From contig JAWKHS010000024.1 in the NCBI GenBank assembly GCA_041394705.1, positions 31,595 through 95,594 of the forward strand: 64,000 bases of DNA, given 5' to 3'. This DNA is from Vicinamibacterales bacterium. Lineage in GTDB: Bacteria > Acidobacteriota > Vicinamibacteria > Vicinamibacterales > UBA2999. The notes beneath the pieces were generated by a model. The model was given only the letters and a program-made list of their open reading frames with translations. It was not told the origin of the DNA and searched no databases. Made by a program: the position numbers and the translations under genes. This document shows positions 1 to 7,969 of the stretch, piece after piece. Every line of letters starts with the position of its first letter. Within the stretch, counting starts at the first letter, position 1.

Positions 1-715
1 CCGCGATCAGGAGGTCGAGGAAGGACGGGTGCCAGATCGAGAGGAGGCGCAGGTCGCGCCGGGCCAGGAGCGCCGCGAGCGTCCGATGCCAGAACGTCTC
101 GGGATCGCGCTCGTGCCTGAGCGACGACGGCGCCGCCATCACGCGGCGCACGAGCCAGGTCGCCGCGCCGCCCAGATAGTCGGCATCATCGGCGAAGCCG
201 ATCCGCACCGAGCCCGCGGGCGTGCCCTGATCGTCGCCGCCGATGTCGTCGGCCGCCAGCGGCGTCACGCTCCAGTAGGCGGGCCCCCAGAGGATGCGCG
301 GCCGAAGCCGGGCCAGGTCGCGCATCCAGGCCGCGATCGCCGCGTCGAACCCCTGCTGCAGGCCGCGCGAGAACGGCACCAGCTTGCGCGCACCCGTCGT
401 GCCGCTGGTCGGCACCAGGTGGGTCACCAGGTCGCACGTCAGCACGTCCGGCTCGCCGCGGCGGATGCGCGCGACCCACGGCGCGACGTCGCCCGGACTC
501 GCGAGCGGCACCCGGCGCCGGAACTCGGCGATCGAATCGATCGCGGAGAAGTCGTGCGCGCGCCCGTACTCGCTTCGGGCGTGCAGGCGCACCTGGTGGA
601 ACAGCCACTGCGCCTGTGCGTCCCGCGGCCTGTCGAGCGCCGCGGCGAAGCGCCGCGCGGCCCCGCGGCCGCGGGCGAGCCAGAGGAGGTTGGCGGCCGC
701 GGCGCCCGCGTTCAC
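1..715 (-). CDS. GH3-family acyl-adenylating enzyme (3' end beyond window)
   Basis: The first 238 codons of a GH3 (auxin-responsive promoter-like) protein are present; the 3' end lies outside the window. The N-terminal half carries the adenylate-forming P-loop PTSGTTGARKLVPFS near residue 107, typical of GH3 and ANL-type enzymes that activate a carboxylate with ATP. The GTG start at 715 overlaps the stop of the upstream gene as GTGA, so translation is probably coupled. It is the last visible member of the operon that begins with a CoA-transferase at 6715. Plant GH3 enzymes conjugate acyl-adenylates to amino acids; bacterial members mostly have no known substrate. A role in activating or conjugating the product of the two radical SAM enzymes is inference. 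Confidence 0.85.
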   Translation of the reverse strand, partial: MNAGAAAANLLWLARGRGAARRFAAALDRPRDAQAQWLFHQVRLHARSEYGRAHDFSAIDSIAEFRRRVPLASPGDVAPWVARIRRGEPDVLTCDLVTHLVPTSGTTGARKLVPFSRGLQQGFDAAIAAWMRDLARLRPRILWGPAYWSVTPLAADDIGGDDQGTPAGSVRIGFADDADYLGGAATWLVRRVMAAPSSLRHERDPETFWHRTLAALLARRDLRLLSIWHPSFLDLLIA

Positions 716-1482
716 GGCGCCTCCACGAACAGGGGCCGATCCGAGCCGCGCACCATGCGCCGCCCGGCCGCGGTCAGGTTCGCCTCGCCGAGATCGGTGA
801 GGCACACGAGCTCGTCGCCGTCGGCGTGTCCCGGGTTCCTGGCGAGGAAGAACTGCACGTGCGGGTCGGCCGTCCGGCCCTCGGGCACCTCGACGAGCCC
901 GCCGCGCAGGCGATGCGGATGGCGGAACCGCACGACGCCGGCGGCGGCATCGAACGCGTCGCCGCACCGGGCGCGCGCCAGCGCATCGAGCAGCGTCTGG
1001 GCCTCCGCGGGCGTCGGCGCGTCGTGGCGCGGCCAGAACGCCCGCCAGAACACGGGCAGGAACCGGTAGGTGCGAAAGCCCGACGAGAGCAGCAGCCAGT
1101 ACCACGGCGCGGGCGGCCGCCGCGCCTGCAGCCCGCGGACGAGCGCGATCCAGCCGCGCGCCAGCGCGGGCGTGCCCCAGGCGGCCGGGGCCACGATGGT
1201 GTCGCCGGAGTAGATCGCGTGGATGGGCCGGCCGTCGTGCACGGCGTCGAAGACGAGCAGCGTGGAGAAGCCCACGAGCGCGCCGTCGCGCCGCACCTGC
1301 AGCACCCAGTCCTTCTCGTCGAGATCGCGCGCGAACTGGCCCGGGTCCACGCCGTCGAAGTGCTGGTGGAGGAGCCCAAGCATCTCGCCGCGCTCGTCCG
1401 TGGTCAACCCGACGCGCGGGCGGGCGACGACCGCGTCCTGGCAGGTGCGTTCGGCGTCCAGGCGCGGCGGGGCCCCGATCAC
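712..1482 (-). CDS. GNAT-like protein of unknown function in the radical SAM/GH3 operon
   Basis: This 256-residue protein has a GNAT-like central stretch (QVRRDGALVGFSTLLVFD, followed by a segment resembling an acetyl-CoA-binding turn), but no close family was recognised. The C-terminal half is rich in aromatic residues (WYWLLLSSGFRTYRFLP). It starts with GTG at 1482, overlapping the previous stop by GTGA, and ends with another GTGA overlap into the GH3 gene, so all three are likely translated together. It lacks a signal peptide and membrane segments. The fixed place between a tandem GNAT and a GH3 enzyme suggests an acyl- or aminoacyl-transfer step; this is inference. Confidence 0.75.
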   Translation of the reverse strand: MIGAPPRLDAERTCQDAVVARPRVGLTTDERGEMLGLLHQHFDGVDPGQFARDLDEKDWVLQVRRDGALVGFSTLLVFDAVHDGRPIHAIYSGDTIVAPAAWGTPALARGWIALVRGLQARRPPAPWYWLLLSSGFRTYRFLPVFWRAFWPRHDAPTPAEAQTLLDALARARCGDAFDAAAGVVRFRHPHRLRGGLVEVPEGRTADPHVQFFLARNPGHADGDELVCLTDLGEANLTAAGRRMVRGSDRPLFVEAP

Positions 1483-2561
1483 AGGAGGCCCACCTCTGGG
1501 CGGAAGCCGCGAGCGTCCCAGGCCTCGGGCGCGGAGCGCTGGAGAGACCAGCGCACGTCGTAGAGGGTCGTGCGGTACTCGCGCGGACGCAAGAGCCGGC
1601 GGCACGCCGTGAGTGCCGGATCGCGGCGGTCGAGAGCGACCGTGGTCCACGCCAGCCCGCGAGCGGCGGCGCGTGCCTGCAGTGCCGCGTGCAGCGCCGG
1701 CCAGTGCCCGGCCTCCGCGACGGTCGGCGCCACGACGGCGGCCTGGGCCACCACGTCGCCCGGACCCGGCAGAACCGGGCGGCCGCGAAGTCCGAGCGCC
1801 AGGTTCACCACCGGCCGCATCACCCCCAGCGCGCCGTGCAGGGCGTCCACGACGATCTGGCGGAACGCGCGCTGATCCCAGAGGCCGGCCGCCGCGACGA
1901 TGCGCCCCCGATCGCGCACGACGGCGAAGTCCACCGGCGTCAGTCCATGCGCGGCCAGCGCCGTCCACAGGTCCCCGTCCCACGCCAGCGTGAGGTGCGT
2001 CGACGGCGCGTGGCGCGCGAGAAACGCCGTGAGCTCGTCGACGGCCGGGGCCGCGGCGCCGTCAGCGGGGACGGCCGTCCCGCGCGCCACGGGCGCCACG
2101 AGCGTCACAAGCTCGCACACGGCGCGGTAGGCCGGCAGGCCGAGCCGGCCGCCGTGCTCGAGGACCTGTCGCGCGCGGGCGTTGTCGTCGGCGATGCTCG
2201 TGAACACGCCCTCGACGCCGGTGGACGCCGCCCAGTCGCCCAGCAGGCGGTAGCCCTCGCGCAGCGCGCGGCCAACACCGGGGATCCCGGCATCCGTACG
2301 CAGCTCGCTCAGGTAGCCGAGGCGGCACGGCCGGCCGTTCCGGTGCAGGGTGCGGACGCTGCACCGGCCCATCCCCACCACGGTCCCGTCGTGCTCGAGC
2401 ACGATCGTCCGCTCGTCGGCGCCCGCCAGCCCCGCACCCGCGCCGTAGGCGGGCTCCCTCGTGAAGGCCACCGTCACCGCGCCGGGCATCACCGAGCGCC
2501 TGAGCAGGGCGCGCAGTCCGGCGTCGTCGTCCGCGATGGCGAGGCGCACGCCGGTCGTCAT
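1479..2561 (-). CDS. Tandem GNAT-domain acetyltransferase
   Basis: This is a 360-residue protein. The N-terminal domain has a recognisable GNAT core (IVLEHDGTVVGMGRCSVRT, then YLSELRTDAGIPGVGRALREGY, in which PGVGRAL occupies the CoA pyrophosphate loop). The second half (from about residue 190) looks like a degenerate second GNAT domain, with VVRDRGRIVAAAGLWDQR. The ATG at 2561 was chosen because it sits 4 nt after the stop of the upstream radical SAM gene; a start further upstream would lie inside that gene. Substrate unknown. In the operon it follows two B12-type radical SAM enzymes and precedes a second GNAT-like protein and a GH3 enzyme. Confidence 0.8.
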   Translation of the reverse strand: MTTGVRLAIADDDAGLRALLRRSVMPGAVTVAFTREPAYGAGAGLAGADERTIVLEHDGTVVGMGRCSVRTLHRNGRPCRLGYLSELRTDAGIPGVGRALREGYRLLGDWAASTGVEGVFTSIADDNARARQVLEHGGRLGLPAYRAVCELVTLVAPVARGTAVPADGAAAPAVDELTAFLARHAPSTHLTLAWDGDLWTALAAHGLTPVDFAVVRDRGRIVAAAGLWDQRAFRQIVVDALHGALGVMRPVVNLALGLRGRPVLPGPGDVVAQAAVVAPTVAEAGHWPALHAALQARAAARGLAWTTVALDRRDPALTACRRLLRPREYRTTLYDVRWSLQRSAPEAWDARGFRPEVGLL

Positions 2562-2565
2562 GGCG

Positions 2566-3930
2566 TCAGTGGACGGGGACGAGCGGTCCCCGGAACGCCT
2601 GGTCGCCCAGCGGATAGCCATCGCGCAGGCTCACGTCGTGGCGGTGCATGGCGTTGATGGCGTAGAAGTTGCGCCACATGAACCCGTTGCCGCGGTTCAC
2701 GGGATCGAAGCTGCGCGCGAGGATGCTCCGCCACTGGTAGAACCGCCGGCGTGCCGCCACGCACGCACGCTGCAGGTCCTCGGGCGACATCCCCCGCGGC
2801 TGGAACGGAATCGTGTTGTAGCTGTAGCGCTCGTCGAGCCACCACGCGTCGTAGAGCAGCCGGCCTTCCTCGGCGAGGCGCGCGTAGAGCGGCGTGCCGG
2901 GAAACGGCGTGAGGTGGTTGAAGGCGGCGATGTAGAACGCGTGCGCCTCCGCGAAGGCCACGGCCGGCGCGAAGCTGTCGGGCGTGTCGCCGTCGTACCC
3001 GAAGATGAAGGTGCCGTACACGCGGATGCCGTGGCGCCTGAGGTTGGCCAGCGCCGTCTCGAACCCGCCGCGGGCCGTGTTGAAGCGCTTGTTCATCGAC
3101 GCCAGATTGGCGGCGTCCAGGCTCTCGAAGCCGATGAGCACGCCCTGGCAGCCGCTCCTGACCAGCAGGTCCAGGAACTCCTCGTCGTGCGCGGCGTTGA
3201 TGCTGGCCTGGCTCACCCAGCGGACGCCCAGCGGAATGAGCGCCCGGAAGAACTCCTTGGCCTGGCGGAGGTTCGACGTGATGTTGTCGTCCACGAAGAA
3301 GAAGAGCCGCTTCTCCCGCGCCAGCGCGCGGACCTCGGCCAGGATCTCGTCGACGGGCCGCCGGGTCTGCGTGGCGTCGAACACAGTCTGCACCGCGCAG
3401 AACTCGCACTGGAAATGGCAGCCGCGCCCGGCCTCCACGAGGCCGATCGGGAGGTATCGCTTGCCGCGGAAGATCGTGCGATCCGGCGACAGCCCGGCCA
3501 GCGACGGCCGCGCCGTGGCGGTGTAGCGCGGCTGCAGGCGTCGATGGCGCGCGTCGTCGAGGACGAGGGGCCAGAGCGTCTCGGCCTCGCCCACCACGAC
3601 GGATTCGGCGTAGCGGCCGACCTCGTCGGGACAGAGCGACGCGTGGAAGCCGCCCATCACCACCGGCACGCCGCGCCGGCGGTACTCCGACGCGATCTGG
3701 TAGGCACGGCGCGCGGTGTAGGTCTCGACGCTGATGGCGACCAGGTCCGTGGGCTCGTCGAACGGCACGACCTCCATCCGGTCGTCCCAGAACCGCACCT
3801 CGACGTCCCGCGGCGTGAGGCCCGCGAGCGTGGCCGCGGGCAGCGGCTCCATCTGCCACGTACGGACGTAGCGTTGGCCCGGGCGCCGTCCCACGCACGG
3901 ATGGACGATGGTCAGGCGGAAGCGGCTCAC
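2566..3930 (-). CDS. B12-binding-domain radical SAM protein (second copy)
   Basis: 454 residues. The N-terminal Rossmann-like segment (about 1-130) resembles the B12-binding domain of the BchE/HpnJ-type class but lacks DxHxxG. It contains VVMGGFHASLCPDE and VVVGEAETLW, both common in this class. The radical SAM domain follows with CHFQCEFC (C171, C175, C178), ligands of the 4Fe-4S cluster. The GTG start at 3930 overlaps the stop of the first radical SAM gene (GTGA). It is diverged from its upstream neighbour but shares its layout, indicating an old tandem duplication with likely different substrates. Class members catalyse methylations, ring closures or rearrangements on unactivated carbons; the reaction here is unknown. 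Confidence 0.9.
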   Translation of the reverse strand: MSRFRLTIVHPCVGRRPGQRYVRTWQMEPLPAATLAGLTPRDVEVRFWDDRMEVVPFDEPTDLVAISVETYTARRAYQIASEYRRRGVPVVMGGFHASLCPDEVGRYAESVVVGEAETLWPLVLDDARHRRLQPRYTATARPSLAGLSPDRTIFRGKRYLPIGLVEAGRGCHFQCEFCAVQTVFDATQTRRPVDEILAEVRALAREKRLFFFVDDNITSNLRQAKEFFRALIPLGVRWVSQASINAAHDEEFLDLLVRSGCQGVLIGFESLDAANLASMNKRFNTARGGFETALANLRRHGIRVYGTFIFGYDGDTPDSFAPAVAFAEAHAFYIAAFNHLTPFPGTPLYARLAEEGRLLYDAWWLDERYSYNTIPFQPRGMSPEDLQRACVAARRRFYQWRSILARSFDPVNRGNGFMWRNFYAINAMHRHDVSLRDGYPLGDQAFRGPLVPVH

Positions 3931-5360
3931 GAGGCCCGGGCGGCCGGCACGCCCGACGGCGCGCGGCCGATGATCCAGTCGCAGTTGTAGAAGCGCGACA
4001 GGTTGTGCGCGTAGAAGCGGTAGCCGAAGTTCGTGCTCAGGCGCACGGGCCACGGCGCCGGCGACTGCCGGATGCGCCGCCACATCGACGGCAGGCTGTA
4101 GGCGTGCCGCCACGCGGCCTCCACGCCGTCCTGCAGCGCCTGCACCGTCATGTGCTTCGGCTGGAACACCACGTGCTGCCCGTCGTACAGCTCCCAGTCC
4201 CTGGTGAGGATGCGGCCCTCGGATTCGAGACGGCGGTAGAACGGCGTGCCCGGGAACGGCGTGGCCACGGCGAAGCGCGGCAGGTCGATGCCCGCCCGCA
4301 CGGCGAAGTCGGCGGTCTCGAGGAAGACATCGGGGCGGTCGTCGTCCAGCCCGAACACGAAGCAGCCCTGCAGCGCGATGCCGTGCGCGTGCAGCCGCTC
4401 GACCACGCGCGTGAAGGTCGCCGGGGCGTTGAAGCCCTTCCGCTGGCTCTTCAGGTTCGCGACCGACAGCGACTCCAGGCCGATGAGGAGGCCCGCGCAC
4501 CCGCTGGCCTCGGCCAGGTCGAGCAGCTCCTCGTCGTCGGCGATGAGCACCGTGGCCAGGCCGTACCAGCGCACCCGCAGCGGGACGAGGGCCGTGAAGA
4601 GGCGCACCGCGTAGGCACGATCCGAGACCAGGTTCAGGTCCACGAAGATCAGTTTGCGCGCGCCGTGCTGGCGGATGTCGGCCACCACGTCGTCCACGGG
4701 CTTCTGGAGGGGACGGCGGCCCCAGGCACTGGGCGCGACGCAGAAATCGCACGGGTGCACGCAGCCGCGGGTGGCCTCGAAGACGTTGTTCGTGAGGAAG
4801 CGGCGGGAGGGCAGGAGATCGCGACGCGCGAACGGCCGACCGGCCAGGTCGAGGCCCGGCGCCTGCGTGTAGCGCGGCTGGAGGCGCCCGGCCGCCACGT
4901 CGCGCAGCAGCTGCGGCCAGGTGTCCTCGGCGTACCCCACCACGACGGCATCGGCGTGCGGGGCGGCGTCGTCCGGGACGAGGGTGACGTGCGGCCCGCC
5001 CAGGACCACCACCGTGCCCCGTGCCCGGAGCCGGTCCGCGAGTTCGTAGGCCCGCTTCGCCGTCCCGGTGATGACGGTCAGCCCCACGACGTCCGCCTCC
5101 AGATCAGGGGGTACGTCCGCGATGCCCTCGTCGTACAGCGTGACCTCGTGCGGCAGATCGGCCGGGATGAGCGCGGCCAGGGTCGTCAACGTGAGCGGCT
5201 GGTAGCGAAGCGACTTCTTCCAGATGCCGCCCCGGTGCCGGTAGAGGGGGCCCTTGGGTGAGACCAGGGCAATCCGCAGGGGCCGGCCGGGCGTGGTGGT
5301 CACGACGTTCGCGTCCGGCCCCATGACTGTTGGTACTACCGTCGAGATGGAGTTGTCCAT
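3927..5360 (-). CDS. B12-binding-domain radical SAM protein (first copy)
   Basis: 477 residues. Residues 27-160 form a B12-binding-like domain with LRIALVSPKGPLY, VVVLGGPHVTLVPDD and VVVGYAEDTW. The radical SAM core carries CVHPCDFC (C200, C204, C207), a CxxxCxxC cluster motif. The C-terminal part has FPGTPFYRRLESEGRI, typical of B12 radical SAM proteins, and a tyrosine- and aromatic-rich tail (NFGYRFYAHNLSRFYNCDW). The ATG at 5360 gives a start with about 26 residues before the domain. It lies 56 nt downstream of the CoA-transferase gene on the same strand and overlaps the second radical SAM gene by 4 nt. Function unknown; context suggests modification of an acyl or lipid-like substrate. Confidence 0.9.
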   Translation of the reverse strand: MDNSISTVVPTVMGPDANVVTTTPGRPLRIALVSPKGPLYRHRGGIWKKSLRYQPLTLTTLAALIPADLPHEVTLYDEGIADVPPDLEADVVGLTVITGTAKRAYELADRLRARGTVVVLGGPHVTLVPDDAAPHADAVVVGYAEDTWPQLLRDVAAGRLQPRYTQAPGLDLAGRPFARRDLLPSRRFLTNNVFEATRGCVHPCDFCVAPSAWGRRPLQKPVDDVVADIRQHGARKLIFVDLNLVSDRAYAVRLFTALVPLRVRWYGLATVLIADDEELLDLAEASGCAGLLIGLESLSVANLKSQRKGFNAPATFTRVVERLHAHGIALQGCFVFGLDDDRPDVFLETADFAVRAGIDLPRFAVATPFPGTPFYRRLESEGRILTRDWELYDGQHVVFQPKHMTVQALQDGVEAAWRHAYSLPSMWRRIRQSPAPWPVRLSTNFGYRFYAHNLSRFYNCDWIIGRAPSGVPAARAS

Positions 5361-5416
5361 TGTCCGTTCGTGACCCCCGGGATCCGCAGCGGGGTGAGGG
5401 CGTGGCGTGGCGGCGG

Positions 5417-6715
5417 CTACGCGCGCGGCAGCACGAAGTGGCGGGCAGCCGCGAACTCCCGCGCGAGCTCGGCGCGCACGTCGGGATGGGCGATGCCGAT
5501 GAGGGCCTCGGCGCGTCCCCGCAGCGTCTGCCCGAAGAGATTCACCGCGCCGTACTCGGTGACCACCCAGTGCACGTGCCCGCGGGTGGTGACCACGCCG
5601 GCCCCGGGCTTGACCGCCGAGACGATGCGCGAGGCGGTACCGCCGGCCGCCATCGACGGCAGCGCGATGATGGGCTTGCCGCCGCGCGAGAGGGCGGCGC
5701 CCCGGATGAAGTCCATCTGGCCGCCGATGCCGGAGTAGATGCGGAAGCCGATGGAGTCGGCCACCACCTGGCCCGACAGATCCACTTCCAGCGCGGAGTT
5801 GATGGCCACCACCTTGTCGTTGCGCCGGATGAGCGCGGTGTCGTTCGTCCGATCGCACGGGTGGAACTCGACGAGCGGGTTGTCGTCCACGAAGCGGTAG
5901 AGCCGCTCGGTCCCCATGACGAAGCTCGTCACCAGCCGGCCCGGGTGCACGCGCTTCTTCCGGTTGGTGATGACGCCGGCCTGCACCAGATCGAGGATCC
6001 CGTCCGAGAACATCTCGGTGTGCACGCCCAGGTCGTGCTTGTCGCCGAGTCGCCGGAGCGTCGCGTCGGGAATCGCCCCCACGCCCGTCTGCAGCGTGGC
6101 GCCGTCCTCCACGAGCGCCGCGATCTGCGCGCCGATGGCGTCCTCGACCGGGCCGCCCGGGGCCGGCGGATGCGTGGGCAGCGGCCGATCCGTGTGCACG
6201 CAGGCGTCGAGGCGCGTGTACGGCACGAGCGTGTTGCCCAGCGTGCGCGGCATCTGGTCGTTCACCTCGGCCACCACGAGGCGGGCCGAGAGCGCGGCCG
6301 CCCGCGCGGCGTCCACGGAGGTGCCGAGCGAGCAGAACCCGTGGCGATCGGGCGGAGACAGTTGCAGGAGCGCCACGTCCAGGTCGATCGTCCGCGACAT
6401 GAAGAGTGCGGGGATGTCCGACAGGAAGACCGGCATGCAGTCGGCGGCGCCCTCGTCGATCGCCTGGCGGACCGGCGGCCCCACGAAGAGCGACACCGAC
6501 AGGAAGCGGTGACGGTGCGCCGGGTCCACGAAGGGCGCGGGCCCGTCCGTGTGCATGTGGTACAGCGTGATGTCGTGCAGGTCGGTGCGCCGGACCAGCG
6601 CCTCGACGAGCGGCGTGGGCGTGGCGGCCGCGCCGTGCACGAACACCTTCATCCCGCTCCTGACGATGGAGACAGCCTCGTCGGGCGACGTCGTGCGAAT
6701 CTTCTCTGGCGGCAT
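5417..6715 (-). CDS. Acetyl-CoA hydrolase/4-hydroxybutyrate CoA-transferase family protein
   Basis: 432 residues, full length for the family. It contains GVHTEMFSDGI (E234), which matches the catalytic glutamate region of 4-hydroxybutyrate CoA-transferases, plus INSALEVDLSGQ, SGIGGQMDF and TEYGAVNLFG, the last typical of the C-terminal acetyl-CoA hydrolase domain. Such enzymes move CoA between acyl-CoA and a free acid through a glutamyl-CoA thioester. The ATG at 6715 was preferred because CCAGGAG lies just upstream. It is first in the operon with two radical SAM proteins, two GNAT-like proteins and a GH3 enzyme, and could supply or recycle an acyl-CoA for that pathway. The actual acid substrate cannot be read from the sequence. 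Confidence 0.92.
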   Translation of the reverse strand: MPPEKIRTTSPDEAVSIVRSGMKVFVHGAAATPTPLVEALVRRTDLHDITLYHMHTDGPAPFVDPAHRHRFLSVSLFVGPPVRQAIDEGAADCMPVFLSDIPALFMSRTIDLDVALLQLSPPDRHGFCSLGTSVDAARAAALSARLVVAEVNDQMPRTLGNTLVPYTRLDACVHTDRPLPTHPPAPGGPVEDAIGAQIAALVEDGATLQTGVGAIPDATLRRLGDKHDLGVHTEMFSDGILDLVQAGVITNRKKRVHPGRLVTSFVMGTERLYRFVDDNPLVEFHPCDRTNDTALIRRNDKVVAINSALEVDLSGQVVADSIGFRIYSGIGGQMDFIRGAALSRGGKPIIALPSMAAGGTASRIVSAVKPGAGVVTTRGHVHWVVTEYGAVNLFGQTLRGRAEALIGIAHPDVRAELAREFAAARHFVLPRA

Positions 6716-6978
6716 GCGATCTCCTGGCCGCGCGGCCACCGCCGCGGCACGCCCGCATGATCGCACGCTCGCGGGTGACGGCGGACCACGCCGGGGCTTC
6801 CAGCCGCGGACGGCACGGGGCCGGACGATCCGTCCTCACCCGGACTGGGCGCCACCGAGGCGGATACCGACGCTCAGCCCTCGTCACTTCAGTCCTTCGT
6901 CCCAGGGACGGGTGACCGCGGGCCGCCGCGGCGGCGTGCGAGCATCGTCGAGCGGGCGTCCCCGCAAAGGAGAGCGTG

Positions 6979-7959
6979 ATGCTGCTGCCGCTGATTCTCG
7001 GGGCCGTGCTGACCCAGGCCGCCGCCCCCGCCACGCCCGCGCCGGCGCCGCCGGTGGAGGTCGCGCCCGGCATCCACCTGATTCGCGGCGCCGTCGTGCC
7101 CGATCGCGGCCCGGACGGCAACACGATCGTCTTCGACGCCCCCGACGGCCTGGTCGTCGTGGACACGGGCCGCCACACCTGGCATAGCGACGCGATCCTG
7201 GCGTTCGCCAGGGCGCGGCGGCGTCCCATCGTGGCCATCGTCAACACGCACTGGCATCTCGATCACGCCAGCGGCAACCGGCGCCTCAAGGCCGTCTACC
7301 CGGACGCGAAGGTCTACACGACGAACGCGATCGACGGGGTGCTGGCGCCCGGTGGGTTCCTCGCGCGCAATCTGGAGGCCGCGCAGGCGGCCTTCGCCAA
7401 GGGCGGACTGTCCGACGTCCGGCGGGAGGAAATGCAGATCTTCTTCGACACGATGGAGCACCGCGACTCGCTGCGACCCGATGTGGCGGTCGAGCGGTCG
7501 GGGCCGATGCGCCTGGCGGGCCGGCCGCTGGACGTGCGCGTGACCGACGGCGCCGTGAGCGAAGCCGACGTGTGGCTGTACGACGCGGCGACGAAGGTGG
7601 CCGTCATCGGCGACCTCATCACGGTGCCCGTGCCCTACTTCGAGTCCGCCTGCCCCGATCGGTGGCGCGCGGCGCTGGACGACGTGTGGGCGACGCCGTT
7701 CACGACGGCCATTCCCGGACACGGCCCCGCGTTGTCGCGCGACGAGTTCCGTTCGTACCAGACGTCGTTCGGCGCGCTGGTGGCGTGCGTGGCGTCGGAC
7801 GCTCCCGGCAAGGCGTGCGGCGCGGCGTGGGTCAAGGGCATCGGTGCGCTCGCGGGCGAGGACGCCAGCCGCCACGAGCTGATCACGGAGAACATCGAGT
7901 ACTACGTCGACTTCCTCCGCAAGAGCGGCGGCAAGAGCCCGGACTGCCGGGCGCGCTGA
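6979..7959 (+). CDS. Exported metallo-beta-lactamase-fold protein with a missing metal ligand
   Basis: 326 residues from the ATG at 6979, which follows AAAGGAGAG with 5-6 nt spacing; an in-frame GTG one codon earlier is less likely. A short hydrophobic leader (MLLPLILGAVLTQAAA) suggests export. HWHLDH (residues 91-96), GD (212) and PGHG (H248) are the signature ligands of the MBL fold. The histidine usually found just before the GD motif is not present: the matching stretch reads TDGAVSEADVWLYD. The site may therefore bind one metal or have changed chemistry. It is convergent with the quinoprotein gene, with 10 nt between the two stops. Substrate unknown. Confidence 0.85.
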   Translation: MLLPLILGAVLTQAAAPATPAPAPPVEVAPGIHLIRGAVVPDRGPDGNTIVFDAPDGLVVVDTGRHTWHSDAILAFARARRRPIVAIVNTHWHLDHASGNRRLKAVYPDAKVYTTNAIDGVLAPGGFLARNLEAAQAAFAKGGLSDVRREEMQIFFDTMEHRDSLRPDVAVERSGPMRLAGRPLDVRVTDGAVSEADVWLYDAATKVAVIGDLITVPVPYFESACPDRWRAALDDVWATPFTTAIPGHGPALSRDEFRSYQTSFGALVACVASDAPGKACGAAWVKGIGALAGEDASRHELITENIEYYVDFLRKSGGKSPDCRAR

Positions 7960-7969
7960 CGCCCCGCCG

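Noticed and set aside
29..1563. Long open frames on the plus strand opposite the GH3 and GNAT-like genes
   Set aside because: Rich in R, P, A and H with no recognisable family; the minus strand in the same place carries clear GH3 and GNAT motifs. High GC content leaves antisense frames open.
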